A DNA stretch of 64,000 nt from Tahibacter sp042701255 (GCF_042701255.1 NZ_CP170554.1:1116001-1180000); one strand, 5' to 3'; counted from the first letter of the stretch, positions 24,739 through 33,517 are shown. Notes: a model not told the origin generated them from the sequence alone. Made by a program: numbers and translations.

Positions 24739-27636
24739 GTGACATTGGCCTTTCTGTTGCTTCTGCCGTTCCTCGGCAGCTTGCTCACGGTTTTCCTGCC
24801 GACTCGCGCCCGTACGACACTTGCCGGCATAGCGGGCGCTGTATCGGCGGCCGCGGCGGCCTGGGCCATCGCCCTTTTTCCCCACGTGCGGGATGGCGGC
24901 GTTATTCGGCAGACGATCGCCTGGGTGCCGTCGCTCGGCATCGAACTCATCCTGCGCCTGGACGGATTCGCCTGGGTATTCGCCGTCATCGTCACGGTGA
25001 TCGGTGTACTGGTATGCCTGTATTCCCGCTACTACATGGCGCCGGATGATCCCGTCGCGCGCTTCTACGCGCTGTTTCTTGCGTTCATGGGCGCGATGCT
25101 CGGCGTCGTGCTGTCCGGCAACCTGCTGCAACTCGTCGTCTTCTGGGAACTGACCAGTCTCATTTCGTTCCTTCTCATCGGCTACTGGCATCACCGCACC
25201 GACGCACAGCGCGGCGCGCGAATGGCGCTCATCGTCACGGGCTCGGGCGGACTCTGCCTGCTGTCCGGCGTGGTTCTGCTGAGCCACATCGTCGGCAGTT
25301 TCGATCTCGACGCCGTCCTCGCTTCGGGCGATCGGATCCGAAGCCACGCGCTGTATCCCCTGACCCTGGTCCTCGTCCTGCTCGGCGCATTTACCAAGAG
25401 CGCGCAGTTCCCGTTCCATTTCTGGCTGCCGCGTGCGATGGCCGCGCCGACTCCGGTTTCGGCCTATCTGCATTCGGCAACCATGGTCAAGGCGGGCGTG
25501 TTCCTCCTGGCGCGTTTCTGGCCGGTGCTGTCGGGTACCGAGTGGTGGTTCTGGCTCGTCGGCGGTACCGGAGCCGCAACCTTGGTGTTCGGTGCCTACA
25601 CGGCCATGTTCCAGCATGACCTCAAGCGCCTCCTGGCCTACTCGACGATCAGCCATCTGGGCCTGATCACCTTGCTGTTCGGGCTCAACAGCCCGCTCGC
25701 GGCGGTAGCCGGCGTTTTCCACATCATGAATCACGCGACCTTCAAGGCCTCGCTGTTCATGGCCGCAGGTATCGTCGACCACGAGACCGGTACGCGGGAC
25801 ATTCGCCGCCTCAACGGCCTCATACACGTCATGCCGCGCACCGGCGCACTCGCGCTCGTGGCTACCGGCGCCATGGCGGGTGTTCCGCTCCTCAACGGCT
25901 TTCTGTCGAAGGAAATGTTCTTCGCCGAAACGGTATTCCTGTCGGCGCACCCCTCGGTGGGATGGGTGCTGCCCACGCTCGCTACGGTCGCCGCGATCTT
26001 CGCGGTCGTTTACTCGCTCCGATTCGGCTACGACATATTTTTCGGGACACTCTCGACAGATCTGCCGCGCGTCCCCGAAGAAGCGCCGCGCTGGATGCGC
26101 TTGCCGGTTCAGCTTCTGGTTCTTACCTGCCTTGTCGTCGGTATCGCACCGGCGATGTCGATCGGCCCGTCGCTCGCCGCGGCGGCGCAACCCGTGGTCG
26201 GAGGCCAGCTGCCGGAGTACAGCCTGGCGGTGTGGCACGGCTTCTCGATGCCGCTGGTGATGAGCGTGGTAGCCATAGCCGGCGGCATCGTGGGCTATCG
26301 ATGGCTGCGCGGGCAGCAGGCGCGCGGCCGACTGCAGGACACGCCTTTCATGTCCAGGCTCGACGGGCGCCACCTGTTCGAAAGTGCGCTGCTGGGAATG
26401 ACCCGCGGGTCGCGCGCTTTTCTTCGCCTGACCAGTACCCGGCGCCTGCAGCCCCAGCTGTTTGCAGTGATTGCCACCGCGTTGGTGCTGGCGTTTTTCG
26501 CCGCGCGTGTGGTGCCGCTCGAATGGGGAGATCGCGCGCGGTTGCCGCCGTCGCACCCGTTCGTGCTGCTCTGGATCATCGGCATGGTTTGCGCGATCGG
26601 CGCTGCTTCGATGGCGAAATACCACCGGCTCGTGGCCACCACATTGATGGGCGGTGCGGGGTTGGTGACGTGCCTGACGTTCGCGTGGTTTTCGGCACCC
26701 GACCTGGCCTTGACTCAAATCGTCGTCGAAGTGGTGACCACGACGCTGCTGTTGCTCGGTTTGCGCTGGCTGCCCATGCGGAACCAGCAGCGGCCAGACC
26801 GTGTCGGCTGGAAGGATCGCGCCCGGCGAGGCCGGGACTTGTTCCTGGCCGTAGTGGGAGGCGGCGGCCTCGCCGCACTGTCGTTCGCGCTGCTCACCCG
26901 ACCCGCGCCGAACAGCATCTCGCCGTTCTTCCTCGACCGGGCACTGCCGGAAGGCGGCGGCACCAACGTCGTCAACGTCATGCTGGTCGATTTCCGGGCT
27001 CTGGATACGCTCGGCGAAATCAGCGTCCTCGGCGCCGTCGCACTGACGGTCTATGCGCTGCTGCGCCGCTTCCGGCCGGCGCCGGAAAGCATCGCACAGC
27101 CTCTGCAGCAGCGCGCGGTTTCCGCCGATCACGACAGCGACCTCGTGCCGCCGAGTCGCGATGAGGACGCCGGCGGCTACCTGCTGGTGCCCGCCGTCAT
27201 CGCGCGCCTTCTCATGCCGGTAGCGCTGCTGGTCGCGGCACATTTCTTCCTGCGCGGACACAACGAGCCGGGCGGCGGCTTCGTGGCCGGCCTGATCGTG
27301 GCGATCACGCTGCTCATGCAATACCTCGTATCCGGAACGCGCTGGGTGGAGGCACGAACCGGGCTGCGGCCGGTTCGCTGGATCGCCACGGGCTTGCTGC
27401 TCAGCGCGGCCACGGGGCTTGCGGCGGTTGTTCTTGGTTATCCCTTCCTGACGAGCCACACCGCGCACATGACTCTTCCGTGGCTGGGGGAAGTCCACCT
27501 GCCCAGCGCGACGTTCTTCGATCTCGGCGTGCTCGCCGTGGTCGTGGGGTCCACGCTGTTGATCCTGACCGCAATCGCTCACCAGTCCATTCGCGGCCAC
27601 CGGAAACCCGAGGCCAGCGCGACGGAGGGTCGTTGA
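24739..27636 (+). CDS. mrpA: Mrp-type Na+/H+ antiporter subunit A, fused to subunit B
   Basis: A 965-residue polytopic membrane protein. The first ~500 residues are a NuoL-like proton-pumping unit (MVKAGVFLLARFWPVL, KRLLAYSTISHLG, MNHATFKASLFMAAG, GVPLLNGFLSKEMFF). Residues ~500-780 are the MrpA-specific extension, and the last ~150 residues (RLLMPVALLVAAHFFLRGHN onward) correspond to MrpB. This MrpA/B fusion is typical of the group 2 (Pha-type) systems of proteobacteria. The complex exchanges Na+ or K+ for H+ and supports pH and salt tolerance. Start GTG with GAGGTGA 5 bp upstream; the stop overlaps mrpC (TGATG). Confidence 0.95.
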   Translation: MTLAFLLLLPFLGSLLTVFLPTRARTTLAGIAGAVSAAAAAWAIALFPHVRDGGVIRQTIAWVPSLGIELILRLDGFAWVFAVIVTVIGVLVCLYSRYYMAPDDPVARFYALFLAFMGAMLGVVLSGNLLQLVVFWELTSLISFLLIGYWHHRTDAQRGARMALIVTGSGGLCLLSGVVLLSHIVGSFDLDAVLASGDRIRSHALYPLTLVLVLLGAFTKSAQFPFHFWLPRAMAAPTPVSAYLHSATMVKAGVFLLARFWPVLSGTEWWFWLVGGTGAATLVFGAYTAMFQHDLKRLLAYSTISHLGLITLLFGLNSPLAAVAGVFHIMNHATFKASLFMAAGIVDHETGTRDIRRLNGLIHVMPRTGALALVATGAMAGVPLLNGFLSKEMFFAETVFLSAHPSVGWVLPTLATVAAIFAVVYSLRFGYDIFFGTLSTDLPRVPEEAPRWMRLPVQLLVLTCLVVGIAPAMSIGPSLAAAAQPVVGGQLPEYSLAVWHGFSMPLVMSVVAIAGGIVGYRWLRGQQARGRLQDTPFMSRLDGRHLFESALLGMTRGSRAFLRLTSTRRLQPQLFAVIATALVLAFFAARVVPLEWGDRARLPPSHPFVLLWIIGMVCAIGAASMAKYHRLVATTLMGGAGLVTCLTFAWFSAPDLALTQIVVEVVTTTLLLLGLRWLPMRNQQRPDRVGWKDRARRGRDLFLAVVGGGGLAALSFALLTRPAPNSISPFFLDRALPEGGGTNVVNVMLVDFRALDTLGEISVLGAVALTVYALLRRFRPAPESIAQPLQQRAVSADHDSDLVPPSRDEDAGGYLLVPAVIARLLMPVALLVAAHFFLRGHNEPGGGFVAGLIVAITLLMQYLVSGTRWVEARTGLRPVRWIATGLLLSAATGLAAVVLGYPFLTSHTAHMTLPWLGEVHLPSATFFDLGVLAVVVGSTLLILTAIAHQSIRGHRKPEASATEGR

Positions 27637-27980
27637 TGGAAATCCTGCTCGCGCTCGTGATCGGTGTGCTCGCAGGCTCCGGCATCTGGCTCGTGCTGCG
27701 CCCCCGCACGTTCCAGGTCGCTCTCGGGCTGGCATTGCTGTCCTACGCCGTGAACCTGTTCATTTTCAGCATGGGCAGTCTCGTCATCGACAAGCCGCCC
27801 CTGGTCGTGCCCGGGCTGCCGGCCGACCTCGAGCACTACAGCGACCCGATGCCCCAGTCGCTGGTATTGACGGCGATCGTGATCGGGTTCGCCACGACGG
27901 CACTGTTTCTGGTCGTGCTGCTGGCCTCGCGCGGACTCAGCGGCACCGACCACGTCGACGGAGAACAGGACGCACCGTGA
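27636..27980 (+). CDS. mrpC: Mrp antiporter subunit C
   Basis: A 114-residue NuoK-like subunit with three hydrophobic helices (LLALVIGVLAGSGIWLVL; QVALGLALLSYAVNLFIFSMG; SLVLTAIVIGFATTALFLVVLL) and the family signature DPMPQSLVLTAIVIGFA. The ATG overlaps the mrpA stop by one base, and the stop overlaps the mrpD GTG by 4 bp, so expression is tightly coupled. It sits in the membrane between the A and D subunits in known Mrp structures. The longer upstream frame extension lies within mrpA and is not used. Confidence 0.95.
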   Translation: MEILLALVIGVLAGSGIWLVLRPRTFQVALGLALLSYAVNLFIFSMGSLVIDKPPLVVPGLPADLEHYSDPMPQSLVLTAIVIGFATTALFLVVLLASRGLSGTDHVDGEQDAP

Positions 27981-29605
27981 CGACGCTCATGCCGGCCTGG
28001 ATCATTGCGCCAGTCGTACTGCCGCTGCTGTCGGCGGCGCTCCTCCTGCTGGTCAGCGAAAAGCGGCGCCGGCTGCGGTCGCTGATCAACGTGGTCGCCA
28101 CTGCCGCCGGACTGGTGGTGGCAGCGTTGCTTTTGCGCGAGGTCGATACGGGCGGTGTGGGCGTGTACCTGGCATCGAACTGGGAGGCGCCGTTCGGGAT
28201 CGTGCTGGTGGCCGACCGGCTTTCAGCGCTGATGCTCGTGCTGGTGGGGCTGGTAAGCACGGGCGCCGCACTTTACGCCGAGGCCCAATGGTCACGTGCC
28301 GGGGCCTATTTCCATCCGCTGTTCCAGATGCAATTGCTGGGTCTCAACGGGGCATTCCTGACCGGCGATCTGTTCAACCTGTTTGTTTTTTTCGAGGTGC
28401 TGCTCGCTGCATCGTACGGGCTGCAGCTCCATGGCTCGGGCTGGCTCCGCGTGCGTTCGGGCATGCACTACATTGCGGTGAACCTGCTGGCCTCTTCGCT
28501 TCTGCTGATCGGATTGGCGGTTCTGTACGGCGTCATGGGAACCCTCTCCATGGCCGACCTTGCCAACAAGGTTCCGCTGGTCCCCGCGTCTGATCGTGGG
28601 TTGCTGCATGCCAGCGCCGCCATCCTGGCGGTTGCGTTTCTGATCAAGGCCGCCGTGTGGCCGTTGAATGCGTGGCTGGTCCCTGCCTACACCGCGGCCA
28701 GCGCGCCGGCCGCGGCGCTTTTCGTCCTGATGACCAAGGTCGGCTTCTACGTCATCTTGCGGCTATGGACCTTGCTCTTCTCGTCCGATGCCGGGGCGTC
28801 TGCGGATTTCGGCAGTGGAGTCCTGCTCGCCGGCGGACTTCTCACGCTCGCCTTCGGCACCATCGGTCTGCTGGCATCGATTCGCCTCGAGCGCATCGCC
28901 GCTTTTTCAGTGGTGGTCACCTCAGGCACGCTGATGGCTTCCCTTGGCATGCACTCGACAGCCTTGGTCGCCGCGGCGCTGTTTTACCTCGCCAGTGCCA
29001 CGCTATCGGCCAGCGTTCTGTTCCTCATGGTCGAACTCGTCAAACGCACCCGTGCTGGAGCGAAGGCGCAGCGATTCGAGCAGGACACCACGCCGGAAGA
29101 AGACGACAACCTCGACGACGAACAACTGCCGTTGATCGGCCGCGTCTATCCCATCTCGATTGCGCTGCTCGGGCTGGCTTTCATGGCCGCCGCGTTGCTC
29201 GTTGCTGGGCTGCCGCCGCTGTCGGGGTTTCTTGCAAAAGTGGCGCTGCTATCGGCTGCGGTAGGCGGTGAGGGCGGCGTATCGAGCTATGCCTGGATAT
29301 TGATAGCGTTGCTGCTGCTGTCGAGTGCTTTCAGCACCATCGCCTTGGCGCGTGCCGGTATCCGGCACTTCTGGTCCATGGGCGGGCGTGTCGCGCCGCA
29401 GTTGAGAGCGGCAGAAGGCGGCGCCGTCGTGCTGATCATCGTGGCGAGCGGCTTGCTGACGGTGTTTGCCGAACCGGTAGTGCGCTACACCGCCGCTGCG
29501 GCGGCATCGCTTCAGACACCTCCGCTCTACGTGCAGGCGGTGCTCCAGGCCCGCGCTCGTCCGGGCTATGCGACACCGCCCGGCGAGGGAGCAGCGACGC
29601 CATGA
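27977..29605 (+). CDS. mrpD: Mrp antiporter subunit D
   Basis: A 542-residue NuoM/N-like antiporter subunit with about 14 hydrophobic segments. Landmarks are FQMQLLGLNGAFLTGDLFNLFVFFEVLLAA (helix 4-5 with the key Glu), FLIKAAVWPLNAWLVPAYTAAS (the conserved Lys in helix 7) and LPPLSGFLAKVALL. A charged insert with several Asp/Glu (~residues 360-385) is in a loop. The GTG start overlaps mrpC, and the stop overlaps mrpE (ATGA). It forms the second ion-translocating channel of the complex. Confidence 0.95.
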   Translation: MTTLMPAWIIAPVVLPLLSAALLLLVSEKRRRLRSLINVVATAAGLVVAALLLREVDTGGVGVYLASNWEAPFGIVLVADRLSALMLVLVGLVSTGAALYAEAQWSRAGAYFHPLFQMQLLGLNGAFLTGDLFNLFVFFEVLLAASYGLQLHGSGWLRVRSGMHYIAVNLLASSLLLIGLAVLYGVMGTLSMADLANKVPLVPASDRGLLHASAAILAVAFLIKAAVWPLNAWLVPAYTAASAPAAALFVLMTKVGFYVILRLWTLLFSSDAGASADFGSGVLLAGGLLTLAFGTIGLLASIRLERIAAFSVVVTSGTLMASLGMHSTALVAAALFYLASATLSASVLFLMVELVKRTRAGAKAQRFEQDTTPEEDDNLDDEQLPLIGRVYPISIALLGLAFMAAALLVAGLPPLSGFLAKVALLSAAVGGEGGVSSYAWILIALLLLSSAFSTIALARAGIRHFWSMGGRVAPQLRAAEGGAVVLIIVASGLLTVFAEPVVRYTAAAAASLQTPPLYVQAVLQARARPGYATPPGEGAATP

Positions 29606-30099
29606 AGATGCTGCGCGCCCTGCTGCCCGCGCCCCTTCTTTCCGGGTTGCTGCTGATCGTATGGCTGGCCCTGGCGCGAGGCGTGACGGCGGGCCAGTTG
29701 ACCGTCGGGCTGTTGCTGGCCCTGAGCATTCCGCTCGTCCTGTCCAGGCTGCGGTTGAAGGGGACACGGCTGCGCCGGCCCGACCTCGTCGTGCGCTTCA
29801 TCGTGCGCGTAGCCTGCGACGTGGTCGTGTCGAACTTCGCGGTCGCAAAAGGTGTGCTCCGCTGGCGATGGCAGAAGCCCTCGTCGCGCTTCGTCGTGAT
29901 ACCGCTGGAACTGCGTGACCCGGTCGGCCTGGCCACTCTCGCACTCGTCACGACGATCGTGCCGGGAACGGTGTGGTCCGAGCTAGCGGCCGACCGTGGG
30001 GCGCTGCTGCTTCATGTCTGGGATGTTCAAGAGGAAAGCGACTTCGTGCGCCAGTTCAAGGCGCGCTACGAACAGCCACTCCGGGAGATCTTCGAGTGA
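29602..30099 (+). CDS. mrpE: Mrp antiporter subunit E
   Basis: A 165-residue MrpE protein with two N-terminal membrane helices (PAPLLSGLLLIVWLALARG; QLTVGLLLALSIPLVLSRL) and a cytoplasmic domain. The latter contains VRFIVRVACDVVVSNFAVAKGVL, the family hallmark, and the TIVPGTVWSELAADRGALLLHVWDV strand region. MrpE is needed for stability of the complex. The ATG overlaps mrpD's stop, and the stop overlaps mrpF (GTGA). Confidence 0.94.
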   Translation: MKMLRALLPAPLLSGLLLIVWLALARGVTAGQLTVGLLLALSIPLVLSRLRLKGTRLRRPDLVVRFIVRVACDVVVSNFAVAKGVLRWRWQKPSSRFVVIPLELRDPVGLATLALVTTIVPGTVWSELAADRGALLLHVWDVQEESDFVRQFKARYEQPLREIFE

Positions 30100-30374
30100 G
30101 TGCCCTGCTATCCGCAGCCATCACGTTTGCGCTGGGCTGCTACGCGCTGGCGTCGATTCTCGTGCTGTTCCGCCTCGTGCGGGGGCCGCGTGCGCAAGAC
30201 CGCGCCTTTGCACTGGACATACTCTATTTCCACGCCATTCTCGTCGTGATGGTGATGGGGATGCGACACCAAAGCGATCACTATTTCGAGATTGCCTTGG
30301 TCATCGCGTTGTTCGGGTTTGTCAGCTCCCTGGCCACGGCAAAATTCATCCTGCGCGGCGAGGTGATCGAATGA
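30096..30374 (+). CDS. mrpF: Mrp antiporter subunit F
   Basis: A 92-residue three-helix subunit (AITFALGCYALASILVLFRLV; FALDILYFHAILVVMVMGM; EIALVIALFGFVSSLATAKFIL) with the conserved RGPRAQDRAFALD loop, which carries the Asp linked to Na+ and bile-salt efflux. The start is the GTG at 30096, overlapping the mrpE stop by 4 bp; longer frame versions run back into mrpE. The stop overlaps the mrpG ATG. Confidence 0.93.
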   Translation: MSALLSAAITFALGCYALASILVLFRLVRGPRAQDRAFALDILYFHAILVVMVMGMRHQSDHYFEIALVIALFGFVSSLATAKFILRGEVIE

Positions 30375-30748
30375 GCGGCGGCACCGCCTGGATCGAAGCG
30401 ATCGCCGCAGGCCTTCTGGTCCTCAGCGGAGTGTTCGTTCTCGTTTCCGCGGTGGGATTTGCGCGCCTGCCCGACTTCTTCCTGCGCATGCACCCGCCCG
30501 CTCTTGCCTACACCATGGGCAGCTGGTGCGTGGCATTGTCCGCCACCTTGTATTTCTCCTTTCTGGAAAAACGCGCAGCGCTTCACCCGCTGCTGATACC
30601 GGTCCTCCTGTCCATTACCGTGCCGGTAACCACCGTGTTGCTCGCGCGCTTGTCGCTTTTCCGCGGCCGAACGGCAGGGGATGGCAACGTGCCGCCGTCA
30701 TTGGCTCGGCCAGGTGCGCCACGATCGATGCCGGACAAGAAACGCTGA
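30371..30748 (+). CDS. mrpG: Mrp antiporter subunit G
   Basis: A 125-residue MrpG/PhaG protein with three hydrophobic helices and the family motif ARLPDFFLRMHPPALAYTMG. The C-terminal ~25 residues are polar and variable. The ATG overlaps the mrpF stop (ATGA). This is the last gene of the seven-subunit operon; the next 200 bp contain repeat R1 copy B and no gene, so transcription probably ends there. In the reported window the order A/B-C-D-E-F-G is complete, so the antiporter should be functional. Confidence 0.94.
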   Translation: MSGGTAWIEAIAAGLLVLSGVFVLVSAVGFARLPDFFLRMHPPALAYTMGSWCVALSATLYFSFLEKRAALHPLLIPVLLSITVPVTTVLLARLSLFRGRTAGDGNVPPSLARPGAPRSMPDKKR

Positions 30749-30784
30749 AGGGGCTGAACGCGCCACCTTGACCCGGGCGCCCGA

Positions 30785-30916
30785 GGGGTCAGGTTCACGT
30801 CGGGATTCCGCTGAATTCCCTCACAGTACCGCGGAACCATTGATCGAACAGGACATGAGTGGGATCAGGTTCGCCCATGCAGGGTGCAGTCCGTACTGGA
30901 AGCGAACCTGGCCCCC
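30785..30916 (+). repeat. R1 dispersed structured repeat, copy B
   Basis: This is the best preserved copy, 132 bp. It starts GGGGTCAGGTTCAC, has the hairpin TTCCGC ... GCGGAA, an internal GGGATCAGGTTCGC and ends GCGAACCTGGCCCC. It lies 36 bp after mrpG and 52 bp before the next gene. The two outer ends are inverted copies; the internal motif repeats the left end directly. Confidence 0.8.
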
Positions 30917-30967
30917 GTTCCCTGAGGTGGCTGGATAGAATCTCGAGGACCCATTTGAGAAGCCCGC

Positions 30968-31702
30968 ATGTCGATACTGCCTTCCGCACCGTCACGCGCT
31001 TCGCCCTCCGGAAAATCGACATTCTCACGAATGGCAATCACCGCCCTGTTGCCATTCACGGCGAGCCTGCTGACCGGCTGCCACCGCCAGGTGCCGCTGG
31101 CGCCGGAACTGGCGGCCATCGCCTGTCCCGCCGATCGCGCGGAACATGCTTCCACGATGTTCGGCAAAGCCGAAGTCACCTTCGTTTGCGTGACGCGGGA
31201 AATCGTCGAAAAACCGTCGTTGCTGCGCTGCGATCCGAACAGCCGCCCCGTCTACTGCGAGGACTCGGGCACGATCACGCTGTCCCGCCTGCCGGGCGGC
31301 AAGCGGGTGCCGGGTGCGCCGAGCAACGCGCGCGAGTACCAACCGCCGCCGGTGACCGATCCGGAAACCGATGCCGGCTCGCTGTTCGAGGCCAGTTTCT
31401 ACGACAAGCCGCCGGGCAAGGCCAACTATGAAGTCGGCCCGAGGCAGTACCTGCGCGATGCCGACAAGCAACGCCTGCCGCCGGGGTTCACGCTCGTCAA
31501 CGGACCCGTGTGCGACCGGGTTTCCAACGCGCTCAGGCACGCCAGTTGCCGGCTCGAGGCCAAGAGTGCGTCGCTGCACTGGTACATCACGATCTCGATT
31601 CCACGCCCGATCGGGAATGCCATCGACGATGAGCTCTACCAACGCGATATGACGCTCTGGCTGGACCTGCTGGGCAAGATGGTGACTGACCCAAAGAGCT
31701 GA
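30968..31702 (+). CDS. predicted lipoprotein of unknown function
   Basis: A 244-residue protein. The N-terminus is Ser/Arg-rich, followed by a hydrophobic segment ending in a lipobox at Cys38 (ASLLTGC). The mature part has several cysteines (AIACPAD, TFVCVT, LLRCD, PVYCED, PVCDR, HASCRL), possibly disulphide-bonded, and no domain I recognise. If the in-frame ATG at 31031 is the true start, the signal peptide is a normal 17-residue one; this may be more likely. It stands alone between two repeat-rich gaps. Confidence 0.6.
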   Translation: MSILPSAPSRASPSGKSTFSRMAITALLPFTASLLTGCHRQVPLAPELAAIACPADRAEHASTMFGKAEVTFVCVTREIVEKPSLLRCDPNSRPVYCEDSGTITLSRLPGGKRVPGAPSNAREYQPPPVTDPETDAGSLFEASFYDKPPGKANYEVGPRQYLRDADKQRLPPGFTLVNGPVCDRVSNALRHASCRLEAKSASLHWYITISIPRPIGNAIDDELYQRDMTLWLDLLGKMVTDPKS

Positions 31703-31730
31703 CGATGCGCGGACTCGACAAAACGGGGAC

Positions 31731-31760
31731 AAGCAGCAAGCAGCAAGTAGCAAGTAGCAG
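31731..31760. repeat. short 7-bp tandem repeat
   Basis: About four copies of the heptamer AGCAAGY (with an AGC slip) stand between the lipoprotein gene and the next gene. The unit resembles, but is not identical to, the 7-bp repeats at 44468-44568. Such tracts expand and shrink by slippage. Confidence 0.6.
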
Positions 31761-31816
31761 AGTAAGCGCAGGCGCACCCCGAGGAATCTCAGGCCGTGAA
31801 CTCACAAGGAATTCCG

Positions 31817-32146
31817 ATGCGACGATGGGCGATGACGATCATTCTGGCCATGGCACCTGGCGCATTCGTTCATGCCGAGAAGGTGGCGACAACGCCGACG
31901 CAGGAATCCGCCACGGCGCTGATCTCTAGCCAGAAGCCGGAAGGCATCGAAGTGGAAGGCGTCGCATTGAATGGGAAGAGCGTGACGGTGACCGGCACAG
32001 GCACGTCGAACGCGGTCATTTCGAAGTTCCTACGCAACCTCGACAGCTCGGGCAACTTCGATGGCGTGGAACTCGTCTCCATCCTGGCAACCACACGCGG
32101 CGCGAAGCACGTGGTGGAGTACCAGTTGTATCTGAAGATCAAGTAG
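31817..32146 (+). CDS. small exported protein, PilN-like strand pattern
   Basis: A 109-residue protein with a signal peptide (MRRWAMTIILAMAPGAFVHA) and a small alpha/beta domain, EGIEVEGVALNGKSVTVTGTGTSNAVISKFLRNLDSSGNFDGVELVSI. This resembles the 'sN..is.fl.nL..s..F..v.L' pattern of the PilN/fimbrial-assembly C-terminal domain. It lacks the rest of PilN and no pilus genes are nearby, so a pilus role cannot be claimed. ATG 31817 has AAGGA 6 bp upstream and is preferred over the GTG at 31796. Confidence 0.58.
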   Translation: MRRWAMTIILAMAPGAFVHAEKVATTPTQESATALISSQKPEGIEVEGVALNGKSVTVTGTGTSNAVISKFLRNLDSSGNFDGVELVSILATTRGAKHVVEYQLYLKIK

Positions 32147-32314
32147 CCGCCTGCGAGAAGCCTTTCAGGGGTGGCAGCAGGGAAGTCCGGAGAACAGCAC
32201 GATCCCGGTAGCATTGCAGCCGTTCTTTTGCGCAATGACGCGCTGGAGCAACCGTGCGCCTCCTTCGCTGCGATGTGGCAGTCGTTATCACACGTGGCGC
32301 GAGGCCAATCCAGC

Positions 32315-32358
32315 CGAGGTCAGGTTCACTTGCCGTGTTGGAAATGAACCTGAGGCCC
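32315..32358 (+). repeat. R1 repeat, minimal copy E (outer arms only)
   Basis: A 44 bp hairpin in which GAGGTCAGGTTCA faces TGAACCTGAGGCC across ~17 bp. These are the left and right ends of the R1 repeat without the interior. It lies 37 bp upstream of the start chosen at 32395, so the apparent N-terminal extension of that frame is repeat sequence, not protein. Confidence 0.6.
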
Positions 32359-32394
32359 GTTGTTCCAGGGCTGGTTGAACAAGGGAGGAAAGGG

Positions 32395-32829
32395 ATGACG
32401 GTGTTCGACATCCGACCCTACGATGGATCGGGACCGCTTCGACTGGGTATGTCGCCCAACGAAGTTCACGCCGCCATTGGCGAGCAACCGCGCAACACAC
32501 TATTCAACGACAAGGGCGAGCGAGACGAAGACTATCCGGCTTTGTCTGCCTGCTACTCCGCGGGAGAAGACAAGCTCATCGAGTTCGCGCTCACATCTGC
32601 CCTTGATGCCCGATTCCAGAGCATCAGCCTGTTCACCGCTCCGAATGTCGTGGAAATTCTCGTTGCGACCGATGGCGCGCCGCTGGAAGGTCTCGGATTC
32701 ATCGTACTCCCGAACCTGGGTATCGCGCTGGCTGACTTCGAAAGCGACCAAGAGAGCGACCGCGTCGTGCAGGTGTTCGAGCGCGGTCGCTGGGATTCAA
32801 TCACGCATCTCAAGCCTTACAGAGGGTAG
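32395..32829 (+). CDS. unknown protein, paralogue 1 of a tandem pair
   Basis: A 144-residue soluble protein starting MTVFDIRPYDGSGPLRLGMSPNEV, with an excellent AAGGGAGGAA ribosome site. It continues with a helix (EVHAAIGEQP), a beta-rich core (FQSISLFTAPN) and ends with LGFIVLPNLGIALADFESDQESDRVVQVFERGRWD. The overall pattern (G-lGM-eV...LG / G.sLF / LGIaL / vFe.G.wD) is seen in small orphan proteins of immunity-like type, but I cannot name the family. A paralogue follows 39 bp downstream. No toxin is adjacent. Confidence 0.68.
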   Translation: MTVFDIRPYDGSGPLRLGMSPNEVHAAIGEQPRNTLFNDKGERDEDYPALSACYSAGEDKLIEFALTSALDARFQSISLFTAPNVVEILVATDGAPLEGLGFIVLPNLGIALADFESDQESDRVVQVFERGRWDSITHLKPYRG

Positions 32830-32868
32830 ACGTGGAGCTGTTGACGATCGGACCACGTTGGATCTTCG

Positions 32869-33366
32869 GTGGTAGCAACGGGCTGCGGACGCAAGCGCTC
32901 TGAGCCAAGAACAAGGATTAGCTCTCAAGAGGAAGAAGGAATAACCGCATTCGATATTCGGCTGTTCGAGGGTGTAGGTCCAATCGCATTTGGCATGACC
33001 CCAGAGCAAGTGCATGGGCTTCTCGGAGAGCCGAAGATGCAAAGACCTAATCCCTTGGGCCAGCGCGGCGAGCGATACGAAGGATTTCGTGTGCGTTATG
33101 CGGCCGATAGTGGCTTGATGTGCGAGGTGACCTTTTCGACGGCCTGCGACGTGCTTTTCGCCGGAATTTCGCTGTTTACTGACTCCACAGCGGTGCAGCG
33201 GCTTGCGGACAGAGGCGGCCACGCCCCTCAAGGGCTTGGGTATGTGGTATTCCCGAAACTCGGAATAGCGCTCGCTGACTTCGACAGCGACCAGGAATCA
33301 GACAGAGCCATTTCGGTTTTTGCCAAAGGACAATGGTCGGACATGGAAGGTCTTGGCCCGCTGTGA
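32869..33366 (+). CDS. unknown protein, paralogue 2, with doubtful start
   Basis: A 165-residue frame whose region from residue 25 matches the preceding gene throughout: ITAFDIRLFEGVGPIAFGMTPEQV, AGISLFTDS and LGYVVFPKLGIALADFDSDQESDR. Where the paralogue has its ATG, this gene has ATA (32941), directly behind a GAGGAAGAAGGA ribosome-site-like stretch. The only other in-frame start is a GTG at 32869 that adds 24 residues not found in the paralogue. So translation may begin at the GTG, at the non-standard ATA, or be lost. The product is cytoplasmic and of unknown role. Confidence 0.58.
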   Translation: MVATGCGRKRSEPRTRISSQEEEGITAFDIRLFEGVGPIAFGMTPEQVHGLLGEPKMQRPNPLGQRGERYEGFRVRYAADSGLMCEVTFSTACDVLFAGISLFTDSTAVQRLADRGGHAPQGLGYVVFPKLGIALADFDSDQESDRAISVFAKGQWSDMEGLGPL

Positions 33367-33390
33367 CTGGTGTGGAATTCACAAAAGCAA

Positions 33391-33517
33391 TAGTGGTGCG
33401 CTTCGAAATCCGTTGAAGTCCCTTTGCGCTATACCGTAACCAGAACCGAACAAGGTATGAAAGGGTTGGGTCCACCCACGCAACGTGAAGGCCGTACTCG
33501 AAGTGAGCCTGGCTCGG
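33391..33517 (+). repeat. R1 dispersed structured repeat, copy C (degenerate)
   Basis: About 127 bp aligned with copy B: GGTGCGCTTCGAAATCCGTT at the left, the TCCCT core, ACCGTAACCA, an internal GGGTTGGGTCCACCC and the end AAGTGAGCCTGGC. The hairpin and outer palindrome have decayed by point changes. Orientation is the same as in copies A, B and D. Confidence 0.65.

Noticed and set aside
24481..27735. A 1,084-codon minus-strand frame opposite mrpA
   Set aside because: Low-complexity Arg/Gln/His composition against a clear membrane antiporter on the plus strand.
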